Shown here in pieces: positions 12,745 through 45,951 of a stretch of 64,000 bases of DNA. Made by a program: the position numbers and the translations under genes. The stretch is from Mermis nigrescens. Its lineage: Eukaryota > Nematoda > Enoplea > Mermithida > Mermithidae. The notes under the pieces were generated by a model. That model searched no databases and was not told the DNA's origin. It was given only the letters and a program-made list of their open reading frames with translations. Positions within the stretch are counted from its first letter, which is position 1; each line of letters begins with the position of its first letter. The stretch is from assembly GCA_036768485.1 (NCBI GenBank), contig JAVLUZ010000819.1:99470-163469 (forward strand), written 5' to 3'.

Positions 12745-13022
12745 GTTAGGTGATAGGTGATGTAGCGGTGGTACCTCCTATGAGACCCAAGCACGCAGGC
12801 TACAAGCCCATTGTGCTCCGCGGAATAGATTATCATCTCACCGAGTTATACCAGCAGTACCTCTTTAAGAGCCCTGCTGGATACCAGCGGTATCACGTGA
12901 AGTGTCCCGCTGGAAAAATAAGCCGACTGCACGAAGAAAGAACCCACAGTGCGTGGTTTCAAACCTCGTGCCCGCAACTTGTAGTTAGATCGTTAACCAC
13001 TAAGCCACAGAGGCCTAAGGGT
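12745..13022 (-). mobile_element. tRNA-derived SINE
   Basis: On the minus strand, from 13022 down, there is a tRNA-like head: A box TGGCTTAGTGGTTAA and B box GGTTTGAAACC about 45 bases apart, i.e. an internal polymerase III promoter. The remaining ~190 bp is the SINE body. The left border meets the inverted repeat ending at 12742. The 91-codon frame readable on the plus strand is not considered a gene. Confidence 0.65.
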
Positions 13023-13762
13023 TAAGTGAATAAGTGCCCTTTTTTCGCCTATCCTTAAACACATGAATTTCAACAGCCTGTAACTCGGTCAATAATGCTG
13101 ACCGTCGCATAATTCTTTCAAATATGAACTCCCCAGCCCAAACTCAATTAGAAAATGTCCTTGTCTTAACTTTCTGGAACTTTCCAATCTCCTCTACTTT
13201 AGCCCATTGCTATGCTTCCATCCATAATTTCAGCCCATATTATTTATTTCTGACAAATGTGTAAGTCCTTGGATCGAGCCGTTTAACCGTCCCACCCAAC
13301 ACTCAAACCGACAATTGCCTGCAACTTTGCAAATATGGCTCAGATTTTCGACAAATTTTTTTCCCGCGCTTCAATTTATCATGTTCTACCAGTTTGGCAC
13401 AAAAATTTTGGCATTCCGTATTCATTTTGATCCTTTTCTAAAAGTGCCAGATTCTTAACTTTAGCTTAGTTTTTATTGTCAAAAGCGACTTCAGAATCGA
13501 CTAAAATGCTTTACTGAAGGAAGGAAATTCAAGTTTCAACAAAAATGACGTATATTGACTTAGATATTTCGAGTAGAGCGCAAAATTTTCATACAAAAAG
13601 TGCATCAAACACCGCTATTACATGTGTATATAGGATTTTCTACTTAAAAACACTGATTTTTTAACACTGAAGCTCTATTTTCGACGTTTTTAAACTTCCC
13701 AAAAAATGTGGAAAAAGGGTGGAAAAATTGAAAAAATTTTATGTCTGGTCTATAATGTCAAC
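13023..13762. other. AT-rich stretch without recognised feature
   Basis: I see no coding signal, repeat border or RNA gene between the SINE and element P1. Confidence 0.5.
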
Positions 13763-14106
13763 TAGTGATCGACCGGGGCGACTTTTTCGGCCGGGGCCGG
13801 GGCAGTTCGGGGCTGAAAAAATCCCCGGCCGGTGCCAGGGCTGGCCGGGGTCAAACAAGGAAAAGATTATTTCATTACACATACTTGGGGTGGGCATAGG
13901 AAAAGAAATAATGAGCGACTGCTCCATTCTGTAGTAAATGGCAAGCGCAGAGTTAGGTGCGCCTTTTCATATCAAGTTTTATTACTATTTATGTTAAAGA
14001 AACAAAGTTAGTCCAGTGTTTCATTGTCTGAATCATCAATAAAGTCTATGTCGCTGCTGTAAGCACACTCTATATCATTTGAATCTTCGCTACTGCTACT
14101 GCTGCT

Positions 14107-16758
14107 CAGGGAACGACCGAAGCTTCGGCTTCGGCCAAAGGTGGGGTGTTTTCTTGCTTCGGCCGAAGGCCGAAGCAAAAGAGGAAAAAAGGCCGAAGAC
14201 CGAAGCTTTTTTCAATGCACTTTTTTCGCATTAAAATTCAGACAATGTGCAATATAACTAACCCCAGACGACGCCATTTAGCTCAATTTATCTTCTAGTC
14301 ACCTTAAATTTTGTTAAAAATATGCTCACAACAGTAACTTTGACTATATTAACAGCAAGCAACCATGTACTAAAAACAAAAGCTGACTCATCTACATAAG
14401 CATTGTATCTGCTCCGCATCTGTTTCCATTTTTAAAAAAGTTCGACTATGAATGAATCACTAGCGATCGCAAAAATGATGAAACACTTAAGGGAAAGCCA
14501 CACCTTTATTCCTACATGTCTCACATTTGAAGGCATGTCTTTGTTTACTCGAAATTCCAACGTCATCTTTGTACTTGTTGTATATGTGTGTCTACTGTGT
14601 ACCAGTGTTTTTATTTTAACAATGTCCGTTTGTACTAGGGATGCACCGGGCCAGGCCCCGGCCCCGGGGCCAAAATACGCAACTTTCAGCCTATTATTCA
14701 GAATTATCTCAACGTTTTTTGTTCGGATTTTGGCGATAATTTGAGGAAAAATCGTGCATAATCGTCTGTGCATATCATTCATGTATAACAAAACATTGGT
14801 CACAAATTTTGTTTCATAAATTTAGCTGATTCACGTTTATAGCTGCAGCAATTTAATAGTCAAAACCGATAATCTACAAGTTTTTCGACAAATACACTAG
14901 CGTTTCTAATCGCCCATGCAGCAAACGAGAACGGGAATCCGAGCAAATATTGCCGCTTGTACTGAACAAGCGTTCACTCGAGGTATACACATGGGCCGGG
15001 GCTCAAATATTTCCTTGTCAGCTATATATGCCAGGGCCGGGTAAGTTTCCAATTTTGTCCGCAAAAAGCTCATCGGATATAAATCTGTTCCGACTTTTTC
15101 TTCTGCATGAGAAAAAGCATACGTTTAACATTTTGTGGCATTCCTGTAGGTTTACTTGCCGGATGAACAGGCACGTAGCTCTGGAGGGAATGGGGTCCGG
15201 CCGGACCCCATAAAAATCAGAAAAATTGGAAAAATTGGTCTTTTTAAACGTTATTTTGTGCTATTTTTGGCCTTTTGGCCTTAGTCCCTCCAAAATTGGT
15301 GTTGGTCACCCCAAAATAGGACGGCCAGCTACATGCCTGCGGATGAAATTCCAAAAGACGTTTTTTGTGTTGGATTGGCTGGCAACATAATAAACTATGC
15401 ACGTGAAATATCTATCCTTGTTTAAGCTATTTTCAACTCGTCTGATCTAAAACATGAGTATTTCGGCTGATAATGATGCAAGTTAAGTGAATTGGGAAAA
15501 ATTTCATAAATGGCAGGAAAAATTTTTGGCCGAGATAAGCTATGATGATTAATTGAACACGAAAATGCATGTGGAACGGATGCCATAGACTTGCCCAGAC
15601 GCTATTTTGCATAAGTCACATTTTGCCAAATACATATGTATACATGGTATATCCTGGATATAGCAAAAATAATTGGCCCCGGTTGGTCCCAGTCTCTAGT
15701 ACCGGCCCCGGCGCCGGGCCCAGGCCCCGGTCAAAAAGGCGGCCCCGGTGCATCCCTAGTATGTACATGTACAAAGATGGTCCCTAAAGTCTTTGTACAT
15801 TTTGTACACGCAAATTTTTGTGTACTATATTATAGTACAGTGGCGATTTTAGTGTGGTTAAACAGGGCTTTCGATCTTTGGTAGTGTATTTTAGCTAATT
15901 TCTGGGTCTCTAAGGGCAAAAATCACTAAGGATCGTCTTAAAACGGCGCGAAGCGCCGAAAAATTTGACATAGTTATTTACTTTTGAAATGCAATTTCTG
16001 TCATTAGAAAGATATGTAGAACACACAATTACTGATTTCGGCGCGTAGCGCCTAAACTTTTTGCGAATTTCAGACCTTTTTTGCAATTTTTGTCTTCCCA
16101 AAAATCTTTGTAAATGTAGAAAGACAGTCCCAATAAATCTTTGTACAGTGGGAAAAATCTTTGCCGAGTACAAAAAAGACTGCTGTGAACCAATCTCTTT
16201 TGTATTAAATAATTGCTCCATGGTCGACGTGTTAATTTTCTTAAACTTCTGCATCTAATAACGGGAAGAAATCTCTATTTCTTTTTACGTCTACCTTCTA
16301 CAAATTTAAGTATCAGCAGGAAAATTAGGAATTAATCAATTGTTTTTATAATTCTCAGGAATTCCAGGCTTTATTCCTAATAATACATTATATTTTTATA
16401 TATTCAGGATAGTGAATCTGATGATGATCAATACGTATTAGCCGCTGATATACATGAAATGTCTAATAATGAAATCAGTGCTAATGAAGAGAATTAATTG
16501 CGCTTTTGAATAAAATTTTTGCAATGAATGACACTGTTTTATTACTTCATATTTACTCCTGGAACATAATCAAGCTTAACTTTCATATTTATGACTCAAT
16601 TCGCAATTCATTCTTCATACTAATCAGAATTAGACTGAAGAATTTATACAGATTCGGCCTTCGGCCTTCGGCCGAAGCTTCGGCCGAAGCCGAAGCAAGA
16701 GCTGGCCGAAGCTTCGGCTTCGGCCGAAGCAAAATTTTGGAGCTTCGGTCGTTCACTG
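14107..16758 (+). mobile_element. hAT-like element N1 with GGCCGAAGCC islands
   Basis: It starts CAGGGAACGACCGAAGC and ends GCTTCGGTCGTTCACTG. The flanks are CTGCTGCT on both sides (14099-14106, 16759-16766). That 8-mer is low in complexity, but P2 supplies the empty site: near 27860 the same CTG-rich sequence runs through with no insertion. It contains T1. Confidence 0.85.
14636..15758 (+). mobile_element. hAT-like element T1 inside N1
   Basis: The ends are TAGGGATGCACCGGGCC and GGCCCCGGTGCATCCCTA. The flanks are GTTTGTAC (14628-14635) and GTATGTAC (15759-15766), 7/8 identical. It occupies the same site in N as T2 does. A stretch near 15165-15335 resembles the small element at 31889-32062. 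Confidence 0.8.
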
Positions 16759-18616
16759 CTGCTGCTGTAGCGATTGGATGCAATAGGTATTGGATGTAAT
16801 AAATGAGACATCACGTATTCCCGTAAGGGGGAGGGGTATTACCCCCTCAGGGTCCAAGACACAAGTCACTGTCAGACGATTTTTGGTGAAAACCTTTTGA
16901 ATTTTTTGAACTTTATTTTTCAGTATGGCAAAAGTGTACCTAACTATTAGAATTTCACGGAGTGATGCATTATTTTAGAATGTGAGCTAGAGTAAATAGA
17001 TAAACTATGTATCACTATAAAACATGCATGTAATCACGTAAAGTTTCATGAGGGTTCCTCAGTATACATGTAACGGCTGGAAATCTAGGGTAGGGGTCCC
17101 TCGCCATTTTTAGAAGGGGGGCTTAGTGACTATATCAAAAATGGTAAAAACACATAAGAATAGTCAAAAAAGCGCAGGTTTCCGCCAAAAATGGGGGTGG
17201 TCAAATATTTTTTGACTTTCAAGGAAGTTCAGGGCTTCAAAGCGTGGATGGGGGATAGCCCACACCCCCTGTCACATGTATTTTTCTCGTCCATTTTCAG
17301 TGGAAGGGGGTAATTGGCTCCATTTTTGAAAAAAAATCTGAAAATCTTTAAAATGGTAGGATTTGCAATAAGGAATTCTACACCTTTTTACATATTTTGT
17401 TCTTCAAAAATCTTTGTACATGTACAAAGACAGTCCTGAAACGTCTTTTACATCAGCTAAAATCTTCGCCGAATACAAAAAGACCGTGCTTCTAAATGTG
17501 ATAATTCGGCCTGAATTTAGTTCATGATATTAGTTCGGCATGAAGTGCCGAAATTTTTATGAGCTTTTGATGGAATTCACACATAAAACTCGACTTAGAA
17601 AGCTAAAACAGCTTGTAATACAAAATCAGAAATATTACAAAAATTGTGATATGTGTATTAAATCTTGTAATAAGCAACACCGCGCTTAGAATGGCAAAAT
17701 GGAAAAATGTCAAATATTCATAAACCCAAAAATTAGCCAAATACACTATTAAAGGTCGAAAAACTATGTTCTAACACACTGAAATCGTTACTGAACCATA
17801 TAAAAGTATACAAAAATTTACATGTACAAAACAGTGTTTTCTTGCATTCGCCAAAGATTTTTCCCGATTTACAAAGACTTTTCAGGACTATCTTTGTACA
17901 TGAACAAAGACTTTTGGGAAGATAAAAACTGTAGAAAGGTGTAAAATTCCAAGAATTTTTTGGCGCTTTGCTCCGATATGAAAAATTGTGTGTCCTATAT
18001 ATCTTTAAAATGGCAAAATTTGTATTTAGAATGCAGAAATGTTAAAATTTTAGGCGCTTCGCGCCGTTTTGAGACAATTTTAGTAATTCTTGGCGTTAGA
18101 AACTCAGAAATTAGCTAAAATATACAATTAAAAGTCAAAAGACCCTGTTTTGCCACTAATTTTCTGGTCCTCCAATTTGGGATTTCACCCCTCCCTCAAC
18201 TCTGGACCCCAGGAAACTATTTGAGACATATTTAGTTTATCAGATCGGACGCAATTCTGCAGCGTAGTTTATATTCGCCTATAATTAAACTCGGTCCTAA
18301 TAACTATTACACAGGAAACGCGTTTTAAAGCACACGGTTCCCATTCAAATGAATGTAAAAGTGTTTTTTGTAGAAATAGTTTGTTAAAAACGTACAATTT
18401 CTAACTAGAAATAGAACGTATTTGTCAACTCTAAATCTTTTAGCCATAGCTATGAATGAATGAGTTAAAAGTAGCATTTAGTTTAAATAAGTTAAGTGGA
18501 GGAATCGAAAATATGCAGATTTTCCTGAACATTCATTCATTAAAAGCTCATTTATACACAGTAGAAAACTTATGACAAGGACTAAGTAAGTAAAAAGTCG
18601 CCCCGGTCGATCACTA

Positions 18617-19106
18617 GTTTAGGGTTATGGTTTCAAAGCTTAATTTATTAGAATTTCTTAAGGGGCGCATGTAAGTGCGCTGCCTGTACGCCTTGGCTTT
18701 ACTTACCAATACACTTTTCTTTTTTGCATTTATTTGACAAGTTTCGCAAATTTTTGTTTATTTAGCTCTTCAATTTCATCTAATTTTTATTTTTTTTGTA
18801 TGTTCTAGTAACCACGTGTCATGCATTAGATATTATAGAACGTATAACATTGAATACTCCCATGTTTTTCTCATATGTTTCTATTTGCGTGCACGTTCTA
18901 CATTATTGGGTACGAAAACTCTAATATTTTAAGTAACAGCCGATAAATATTATAATAATATCATAATGATTTTTTTAGTAGCTAAAAAAGTCGGCGTTTC
19001 ACGCCGATTTCTTTTAGCCTTGGCAATTATTTTAAACTGCGATCATTATTGTCTATTCGGTCTTTTCATACCAACAGGTCAGTGTCCAGGGGATAAGGGC
19101 CACGAC
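18617..19106. other. AT-rich stretch without recognised gene
   Basis: There is no coding signal. A GGCGTTTCACGCCG-type hairpin lies just inside, near 18992. Confidence 0.45.
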
Positions 19107-19264
19107 CAGCAAACGAATGGGCCCAAAAAACCGGGCCTGGGCCTCAAATTTTCTACCGGGCTCGAGTTTACATATAATATGTATAGTAGTCTATGCATGC
19201 ATGTGACAGTAAAGCCTGTTATTTCATAACATATCAATGTTATGAAGGAACCTGTTCCTTCATA

Positions 19265-19876
19265 ACATCAAAATTCGAGATCTAGGTGTTTCCTTAACAA
19301 GAAACTTATCATCATCCAGTCGTCATTGTACTAATATATCAGCAAAAGCTTTGAAAATGAGTGGTTTGTTTCTCAAATGTTTTGAATCATGTGATCTAAA
19401 AATGTTGGTCCTTGCTTTTAAGAATTATATTCGGCCTATAGTAGAGTATGCCCCAACTGTATGGAGCCCCTATTTGCTTTCTGATATCAACAGGGTTGAA
19501 CGGGTAAAGCGAAAATTTACTAAAAGTTTAATTGAATATATGAGACTTTCTTATGATGAAAGGCTAAAAACCTTAAATTTAGAGAGGCTTGAACTCTGTA
19601 GAATTTATTTTGATTTAATTGTTATGTACGTATGATATTATTCGTAATAATCTCTTACCTTCTGAAGATTTTTATAAGTTTTATGGTCATTCGCGTACTA
19701 GGAATGCATTTGCAAATCAGATCTATTTGGAAAAAGTTCGACTTGATTGCAAAAAGTATTGTTTTGCTACTACATCAGCTAGAATTTGTAACGATCTTTC
19801 ACAATATATTCGAAATTCTCTAGATGTTGAGACATTTAAGAGAAATTTAAAAAAGGTTTATATCGGAAATTTTTAG
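19265..19876 (+). pseudogene. CR1-like reverse transcriptase, C-terminal fragment 1
   Basis: The frame opens with a DLGV segment and continues into YIRPIVEYAPTVWSPYLL, the typical end of the reverse transcriptase thumb in Jockey/CR1-group elements, then RVERVKRKFTK and a Leu/Arg-rich segment. The frame breaks near 19630, where about 4 extra bases interrupt it; after that it continues to a stop at 19874-19876. The catalytic part is absent because of 5' truncation, as usual for non-LTR copies. Confidence 0.78.
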
Positions 19877-19979
19877 ATGGGGCACACGTAAGCGCAAATC
19901 ATTTGCCTGTGTGTTCAGGACATTTCGCATTTTACACTATGCTATTTTATTTTCCTTGCTACTTTGTTTTATCCGTGTG

Positions 19980-20652
19980 TATCTTTTATCCTTGATTTTT
20001 CGGACTTTTATTTCGAGAAATAAAGTCATGCTGATCAAGGCTTTCAAAACTTATGTCAGACCTATTCTTGAATATAGTTCAGTGGTTTGGAACCCCTATC
20101 TCATTAAGGACATTAATTCAGTCAAAAATGTACAACGAAGGTTCACCAAACGGTTATTTAGTGATAAAACGTTATCTTATGATTTTAGATTGAAAGAATT
20201 GTGTCTTGAACGCTTAGAACTCCGGCGGCTTCACTTTGATTTGAGCATGGTCTATTCCATCGTCAATTTTCAGACTTTGCCTTTTGAAGAATTTTTTACT
20301 TAATATGCTGTCAAATCATGCAGTAAACTCTCATAAACTAATAGTTAACAAATCGAATTTGAATATTAGAAAATACGATTTTTGTAATCGTGTGGTTTCT
20401 TTGTGGAATTCTTTGCCTGAGCAAGTTATACAAGCTCCTAACTCGAAAGTGTTTATGACAAGATTGAAACAACTTGAGTGTACCAATTTTCTTAAGGGCT
20501 GTAATTAAGCGCATTTTTCGTTACGCGTCCGCGTCCATCAAATATTATCGTAATATTATTTAAGCAATTATACTATAATTCTTATGCAACATTTCATTAA
20601 TTTATTCACTTACATTGATGACGAATAAATTTTGATTGATTGATTAGAAATG
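19980..20652 (+). pseudogene. CR1-like reverse transcriptase, C-terminal fragment 2 with 3' tail
   Basis: It carries the same thumb signature as fragment 1 (TYVRPILEYSSVVWNPYL, then VQRRFTKRL) but has diverged in sequence, so it comes from a related, different element. A frameshift near 20284-20303 separates the last part, which ends at 20508 after the usual RVVSLWNSLPE segment. The 3' end carries AATAAATTTTGATTGATTGATT (20624-20646 region), a short GATT tail typical of CR1/L2 elements. Confidence 0.78.
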
Positions 20653-20747
20653 GTAAGTTGGAGCAGGACAAAATTAGTTGAAATTAGAAATACTATGATG
20701 AGCAGAAAAATCAAATTAACAAATCATTTCAAAATTTTTAAGCAGAT

Positions 20748-21020
20748 CTAGCCGGTAAACACTTTTGAATTAAACAGATCGTAGGACATTTCTTTCAAAA
20801 TATATTTGATAAACAACAACTTATCATCATTTACGGGTAATATTTCTTTCAAAATATATTTGATAAACAACAACTTATCATCATTTACGGGTAATAGCCT
20901 ATTTCTGTCGTCAGTTGCAATGTCCGCCGCTGCACTATATGCGTCTTGTATTCTTTTGCAATTCGCAACTGAACGATCTGAAGGCTTCGAGTTGAAAAAT
21001 TTCCAAATATGCGACGTCAT
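20748..21020 (-). pseudogene. Possible BED-finger start of a hAT transposase
   Basis: The minus-strand frame begins MTSHIWKFF and continues with an ANCK segment, resembling the Trp/Phe-rich start and first Cys of a BED zinc finger found at the N-terminus of hAT transposases. The second Cys and the His pair are not clear. A 54-bp in-frame duplication enlarges it. Its place inside hAT element K fits, but the match is short; it could be a chance reading. Confidence 0.3.
20791..20898 (+). repeat. 54-bp tandem duplication
   Basis: The segment starting TCTTTCAAAATATATTTGAT at 20791 is repeated with a 54-bp period starting at 20845, almost without change, so the duplication is recent. Confidence 0.85.
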
Positions 21021-21741
21021 TACTGCTGATTAAATTTTTAAGACTAATATTTCCCTAAAGTTTGACTGTTGAATATTATATTGAGAGTTAGAAGGAATAC
21101 ATATACATCTAAGTGTTGCTAACCTTAGCTGTGAAAAACCTCATGAAAAGCTCAGAACTTTAGAAATAACCTAAAAAATGTTAGTCAAGGTTTAAATATG
21201 GGTTTTATATATCAGTTTTCATGATTTTTTGGTACATAGATTATTCAGGCACTGTGCTAAGTTTTTTTGACAAAATTAAAACAAAAATATCTAATAAAAA
21301 GCTCAAACCTGAAAAATCCCCACAATCTTCAGAAAAAACTTTAAGTTTTAAGAAAAACCCCCATGCTGACAACACTGATACACATTTATGAGAAATGTAA
21401 GCACGGAAAAAGGATATTACGTACATAAAAACGGGTCGCTTGATAAGTGATGGATGACAGAGAATGCACTTTTGCAATAGTATAGGTATGAGATTCAATA
21501 GCTGCCGAGACGAGGTAGAATTTTGTGAACAGGAAGGCTCTCTCTAAAGCAAAGAGCAACCTTTGCTGAAATTATGTTATTCTTTGAGGTAACAACAATA
21601 TACAAGCTAGTACGAAGAGCGCACGTTGTGCTGAATAACAAAATATGAAGAATATAATATTTCAGGCCCAGGCCCGGCCCTTGAAAACCGGGCCTCGGAC
21701 GCCCGAAGACCGGCCAGGCTCGGGTACCCGGTCGATCCCTA

Positions 21742-22754
21742 GCCACGACTCCCTCTCCTTTAAAAATAAAATTTGAGAGCGATTTTTTCCTTTTCTCCAC
21801 CTTTGGTTTTTTTTAGCTAAATATTAGCAAAAATTCCGGCCCTCCGCGCCAAATTTCACGATTTCTAGTAAGGTAATCGCATTCTGTTAATTCGAGCGCC
21901 TTTAAACATGCCATATTCAATCTTAATAATTTGCAACCTAAAGCTTATCCTGAGCATGACAGACATTTCTGGACCGAAATGTTCTAAAAACATAAGGGGG
22001 ACCAAAGGATGGATTAAAAAAGACGTTTCACGACCACTTAAGCTGAACTCATTGTGAATTTTGCAACCCAGATGCCTTAATTATGGTTAGAATCTAATGG
22101 GAACCTCTTGAACAAGTGTGTAAAACAGAACATATAGGTACAAAATACGCTTTAGGTTGTATAAAGACTAAATATTGAGAGTTTAAAGCGCGTGCTTGGG
22201 ACTAATAGACTTAATTATAATCGTTAAATTCGGCACGAAGCGCCGAAAATTTTTTGCGATTTTGGGCAAAAACGGCAAAGGGGGAGTGAAGGAAAAATCA
22301 TTCTCAATTTTCGTTTCGGGGATGCACGTGTCCCCCCCCTATTCCCCTGGATACGGACCTGTCCTTAAATCACCCTGATGCTTTCAAAAAGTTTTGGTCT
22401 TATCCCTCCCCCGAAGCAAAATGTCTGTAACAGAGCATAATGAGTACCCTCATATGGCCAACACCTGCTTTTTATGCCTTTTTGAACAGAAATTTGTGAT
22501 GCGGAAGTTAATTTTTTTAAAATTATTAATACTTAAAAAACGAGTGAAGAATCTATTTGAAATAATTTATATTTTCAATGAATCTTTTTCATTCATATGA
22601 TTTTCCGCCTATTTTTTCAAGTTTAATGTCCATTATCCCTCCAAATTAAATGCTGAATACGGGTTTGAACGTATCGTGTAATTTAGCTGTTTAAGGCTTT
22701 AATCATTACCTGTATAATTTGAACGTGTGGGATCAGTTATTCGGATCAAGTAAG
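21742..22754. other. Intergenic stretch upstream of arfaptin
   Basis: No gene is recognised. It has a GGCACGAAGCGCC hairpin near 22231. The arfaptin promoter or 5' UTR must lie here or further upstream, but I see no defined motif. Confidence 0.45.
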
Positions 22755-43717
<20,963 letters not shown>

Positions 43718-43920
43718 TTTCGTTTTTCTTTTTAGCTGTTGATTTTTCGATGGTTGTTCTTCTATACTTTATTTCTTTTTTTTGTTCGCTTCATTTAGCA
43801 TATAAAGTCTGCAGTATGACGGCTTAGATTGGAATTTTCGGCTTAGTTGATCCTTTGTTCGCAGCTATACTTTGTATCGTTCATTTTTAATATCATAATT
43901 GTTTTGCCAAGTAAGCTTAT
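43718..43920 (+). other. Arfaptin 3' UTR region (presumed)
   Basis: T-rich sequence directly after the arfaptin stop. No AATAAA is seen in the first 200 bp, so the polyadenylation site is not located. Confidence 0.4.
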
Positions 43921-44165
43921 AGGTGAGCGGCACCAAAATTCCGGTGGTGCAAGATTTTTCAAAGGTCAAAAAATGGCCTTTAAAAATGGTCTTTAAAAAT
44001 GGTGGAATGACTATAAAAACACCATTTTTCAACGTTTCTCATCGAGCATTATCCATTGGCATCAAAAAATTGCGAAAAAACAAAAAAATTTAAATCTGAA
44101 TTATGGGGGTATTTTGGTTTCTCGGGGGGATGCATACCCCCAAACCCTCCCCCATGCCCAGGTGT
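43921..44165 (+). mobile_element. Family-A MITE copy A2
   Basis: GAGCGGCACCAAAATTCCGG at the start, the CATCGAGCATTATCCATTGGCATC core, and CCATGCCCAGGTGTG at the end. Confidence 0.65.
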
Positions 44166-45917
44166 GAAGTACGCTGGTTTCCTAAATACATTTTGCTATT
44201 TCAGTCCAATGCTAATATTTGCAACTACTGTATTTAATATTTCTTGACCCTTCTTTTGGCATAATTTGACTCTTCGTAATTTCCGAACAATTCCGAATGT
44301 ATTTTACCTACTCTTGTTTTTTATAATTCAATATTAATTGATATTTGTTTGAAAAATTAGTCGCTTCTGTACATTATACACATAATGTACATATGCTAAA
44401 TTCATACGTGATCTGTGGAGGGTTTCACCCTTTTCGCCAGTATTTCTGTTTTCCGAAAAAATCATACAAAACGCTCCATTTCAAGGAAGTTAAGCGATCT
44501 TTTAGTTCAAAGTATCAATTTATTCGGTGCTTCGTACCAAATAGCCATTTTTCAATATATTTAATTGCATTTTTATTCGATTTTTTGAAATTTTCATGTT
44601 TTTTATCGTGTAGAAAATTGTTAGAAACGCCAAAAATGATGTCTCTGAGACGCGCGTATATATGAATATCCATTTTGAGCTAAAAACGCAGTTTAGAAGA
44701 ATTTTTCGGTTTGAAGTATGTACCTGTTGATGGATTTAGTTCAAGCATCCTAAATTCTTGTTGCCCCTAAACTTTTGCTGGATTCTTATGATTTTTCCAT
44801 TAACAATGTGTGCTCAAGCGGTTTTTATAACAGACGATATGTTTTGTTTTGAGATGGCAAAAAATAGTATACATTTGTACTCATCATTCTTGGAAATATC
44901 GGATTTTTCCAACTCTTAAATTTTTCGTATTGCTGTTCACAACGTAGTCGTTGTGGTACAGCATGGACTCGTAAGAGCGGGAAAATGGAATTTTGGGAAA
45001 AATTCTGAATGAGGACCAAAAAATTAATGAAGGATTATGATTTTTTGTCTAAGTTCTTCAAATCGTCTGTGAACCATGATAAAAGGCAGCTTGTATTGCA
45101 ATTAGCCATTCCGAGCCCGCTATGGCTTATTTGATATGAAGATTATCCATCTGCTCATCAGTTCCCTGACCCTGCAAACCGGTCATTCAAATGCACCTGC
45201 CATGTTTACTGCTCTCGTGCATATGTACTTTTTGCAGTCATCAAAAAATAACTTACTTGTTTAAATCTTTGATTTCTTTCTGTGATTAATGAAGGGAAGA
45301 GGTAGCGATGCAATTTTCAAAAATCTCATTAGTTGTATCAAGTTTTATTCTATCCATGCCTTGATATTAGCAATAAAATCGTTTTAAAGAATACAGAATT
45401 TGACGCTTATTATCACAAAATATAAAAAATTATGTCGGCAGAAAATAATGATCTCATTTGTTTAAAATAAAGTTGTTAAGCTTTTTTCGTTCTACATCAT
45501 ATGTGTATGGTCAAGAAGCTTAGTTTAATTTAAAGAATCAACTTGTCTATAAAATAACTGTTGGATATTAACCCGGCGCTTGTTATTTTCGTGTAAGCAG
45601 ATTTGTTGAATGCTGATCATTAAATATATACTTACGTCGATTATTCATACAAATAATTCGTGCATTTTCCGGATCTATTTGTCTAGTCTGAATCTTTTTG
45701 TCGTCTTTAAGCGGTTACCGAGTTTTACTGATTTTCCGAACAATTTGATTTTCCTTTCTTAATACGTATAATTATTTTTTGTTAATTGACTTGTCTAATC
45801 GCAATTTCCGTGTTTTCTTTGATTTTCTGTCGTCTATTTTGCGAAAAATTGTGATGGCAATTTTCAAGCTGATATAAATCGACTAAAAAGCAGGGCGGAT
45901 TTAAGGGAGCGAGGGGC
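44166..45917. other. AT-rich intergenic DNA
   Basis: I see no gene. One decayed hairpin, CGGTGCTTCGTACC (about 44525), lies within the longest open frame and argues against that frame being coding. Confidence 0.4.
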
Positions 45918-45951
45918 ATTGGTGGGCGGCACCGAAGCTCTGGGGTGCAAG

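Larger units (their letters stand above)
13763..18616 (+). mobile_element. hAT-like element P1, carrying N1
   Basis: The left end is TAGTGATCGACCGGGGC and the right end is GCCCCGGTCGATCACTA, with a GGCCGGGGCC array inside the left end (13793-13850). It is collinear with P2 (inverted, 25487-28168), except that P1 has the 2.65-kb insertion N1 and lacks about 200 bp near the right end. The flanking 8-mers (ATGTCAAC and GTTTAGGG) do not match, so one border may be rearranged. No transposase is seen. Confidence 0.72.
19107..21741. mobile_element. hAT-like element K with GGGCCT/GGCCCA islands
   Basis: The right end is CCCGGTCGATCCCTA, the inverse of TAGGGATCGACCGGG. The left end is a decayed form, CAGCAAACGAATGGGCCC. 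Both flanks read GCCACGAC (19099-19106, 21742-21749), a perfect 8-bp TSD. GC-rich tracts lie inside each end (19119-19150, 21664-21730). It encloses two CR1-like fragments and a BED-finger-like frame. Confidence 0.75.

Noticed and set aside
12750..13025. 91-codon plus-strand open frame
   Set aside because: It is read through a tRNA-derived SINE on the opposite strand.
44345..44665. 106-codon open frame
   Set aside because: It contains a decayed copy of the dispersed hairpin, has skewed composition, and lacks splice or family signals.
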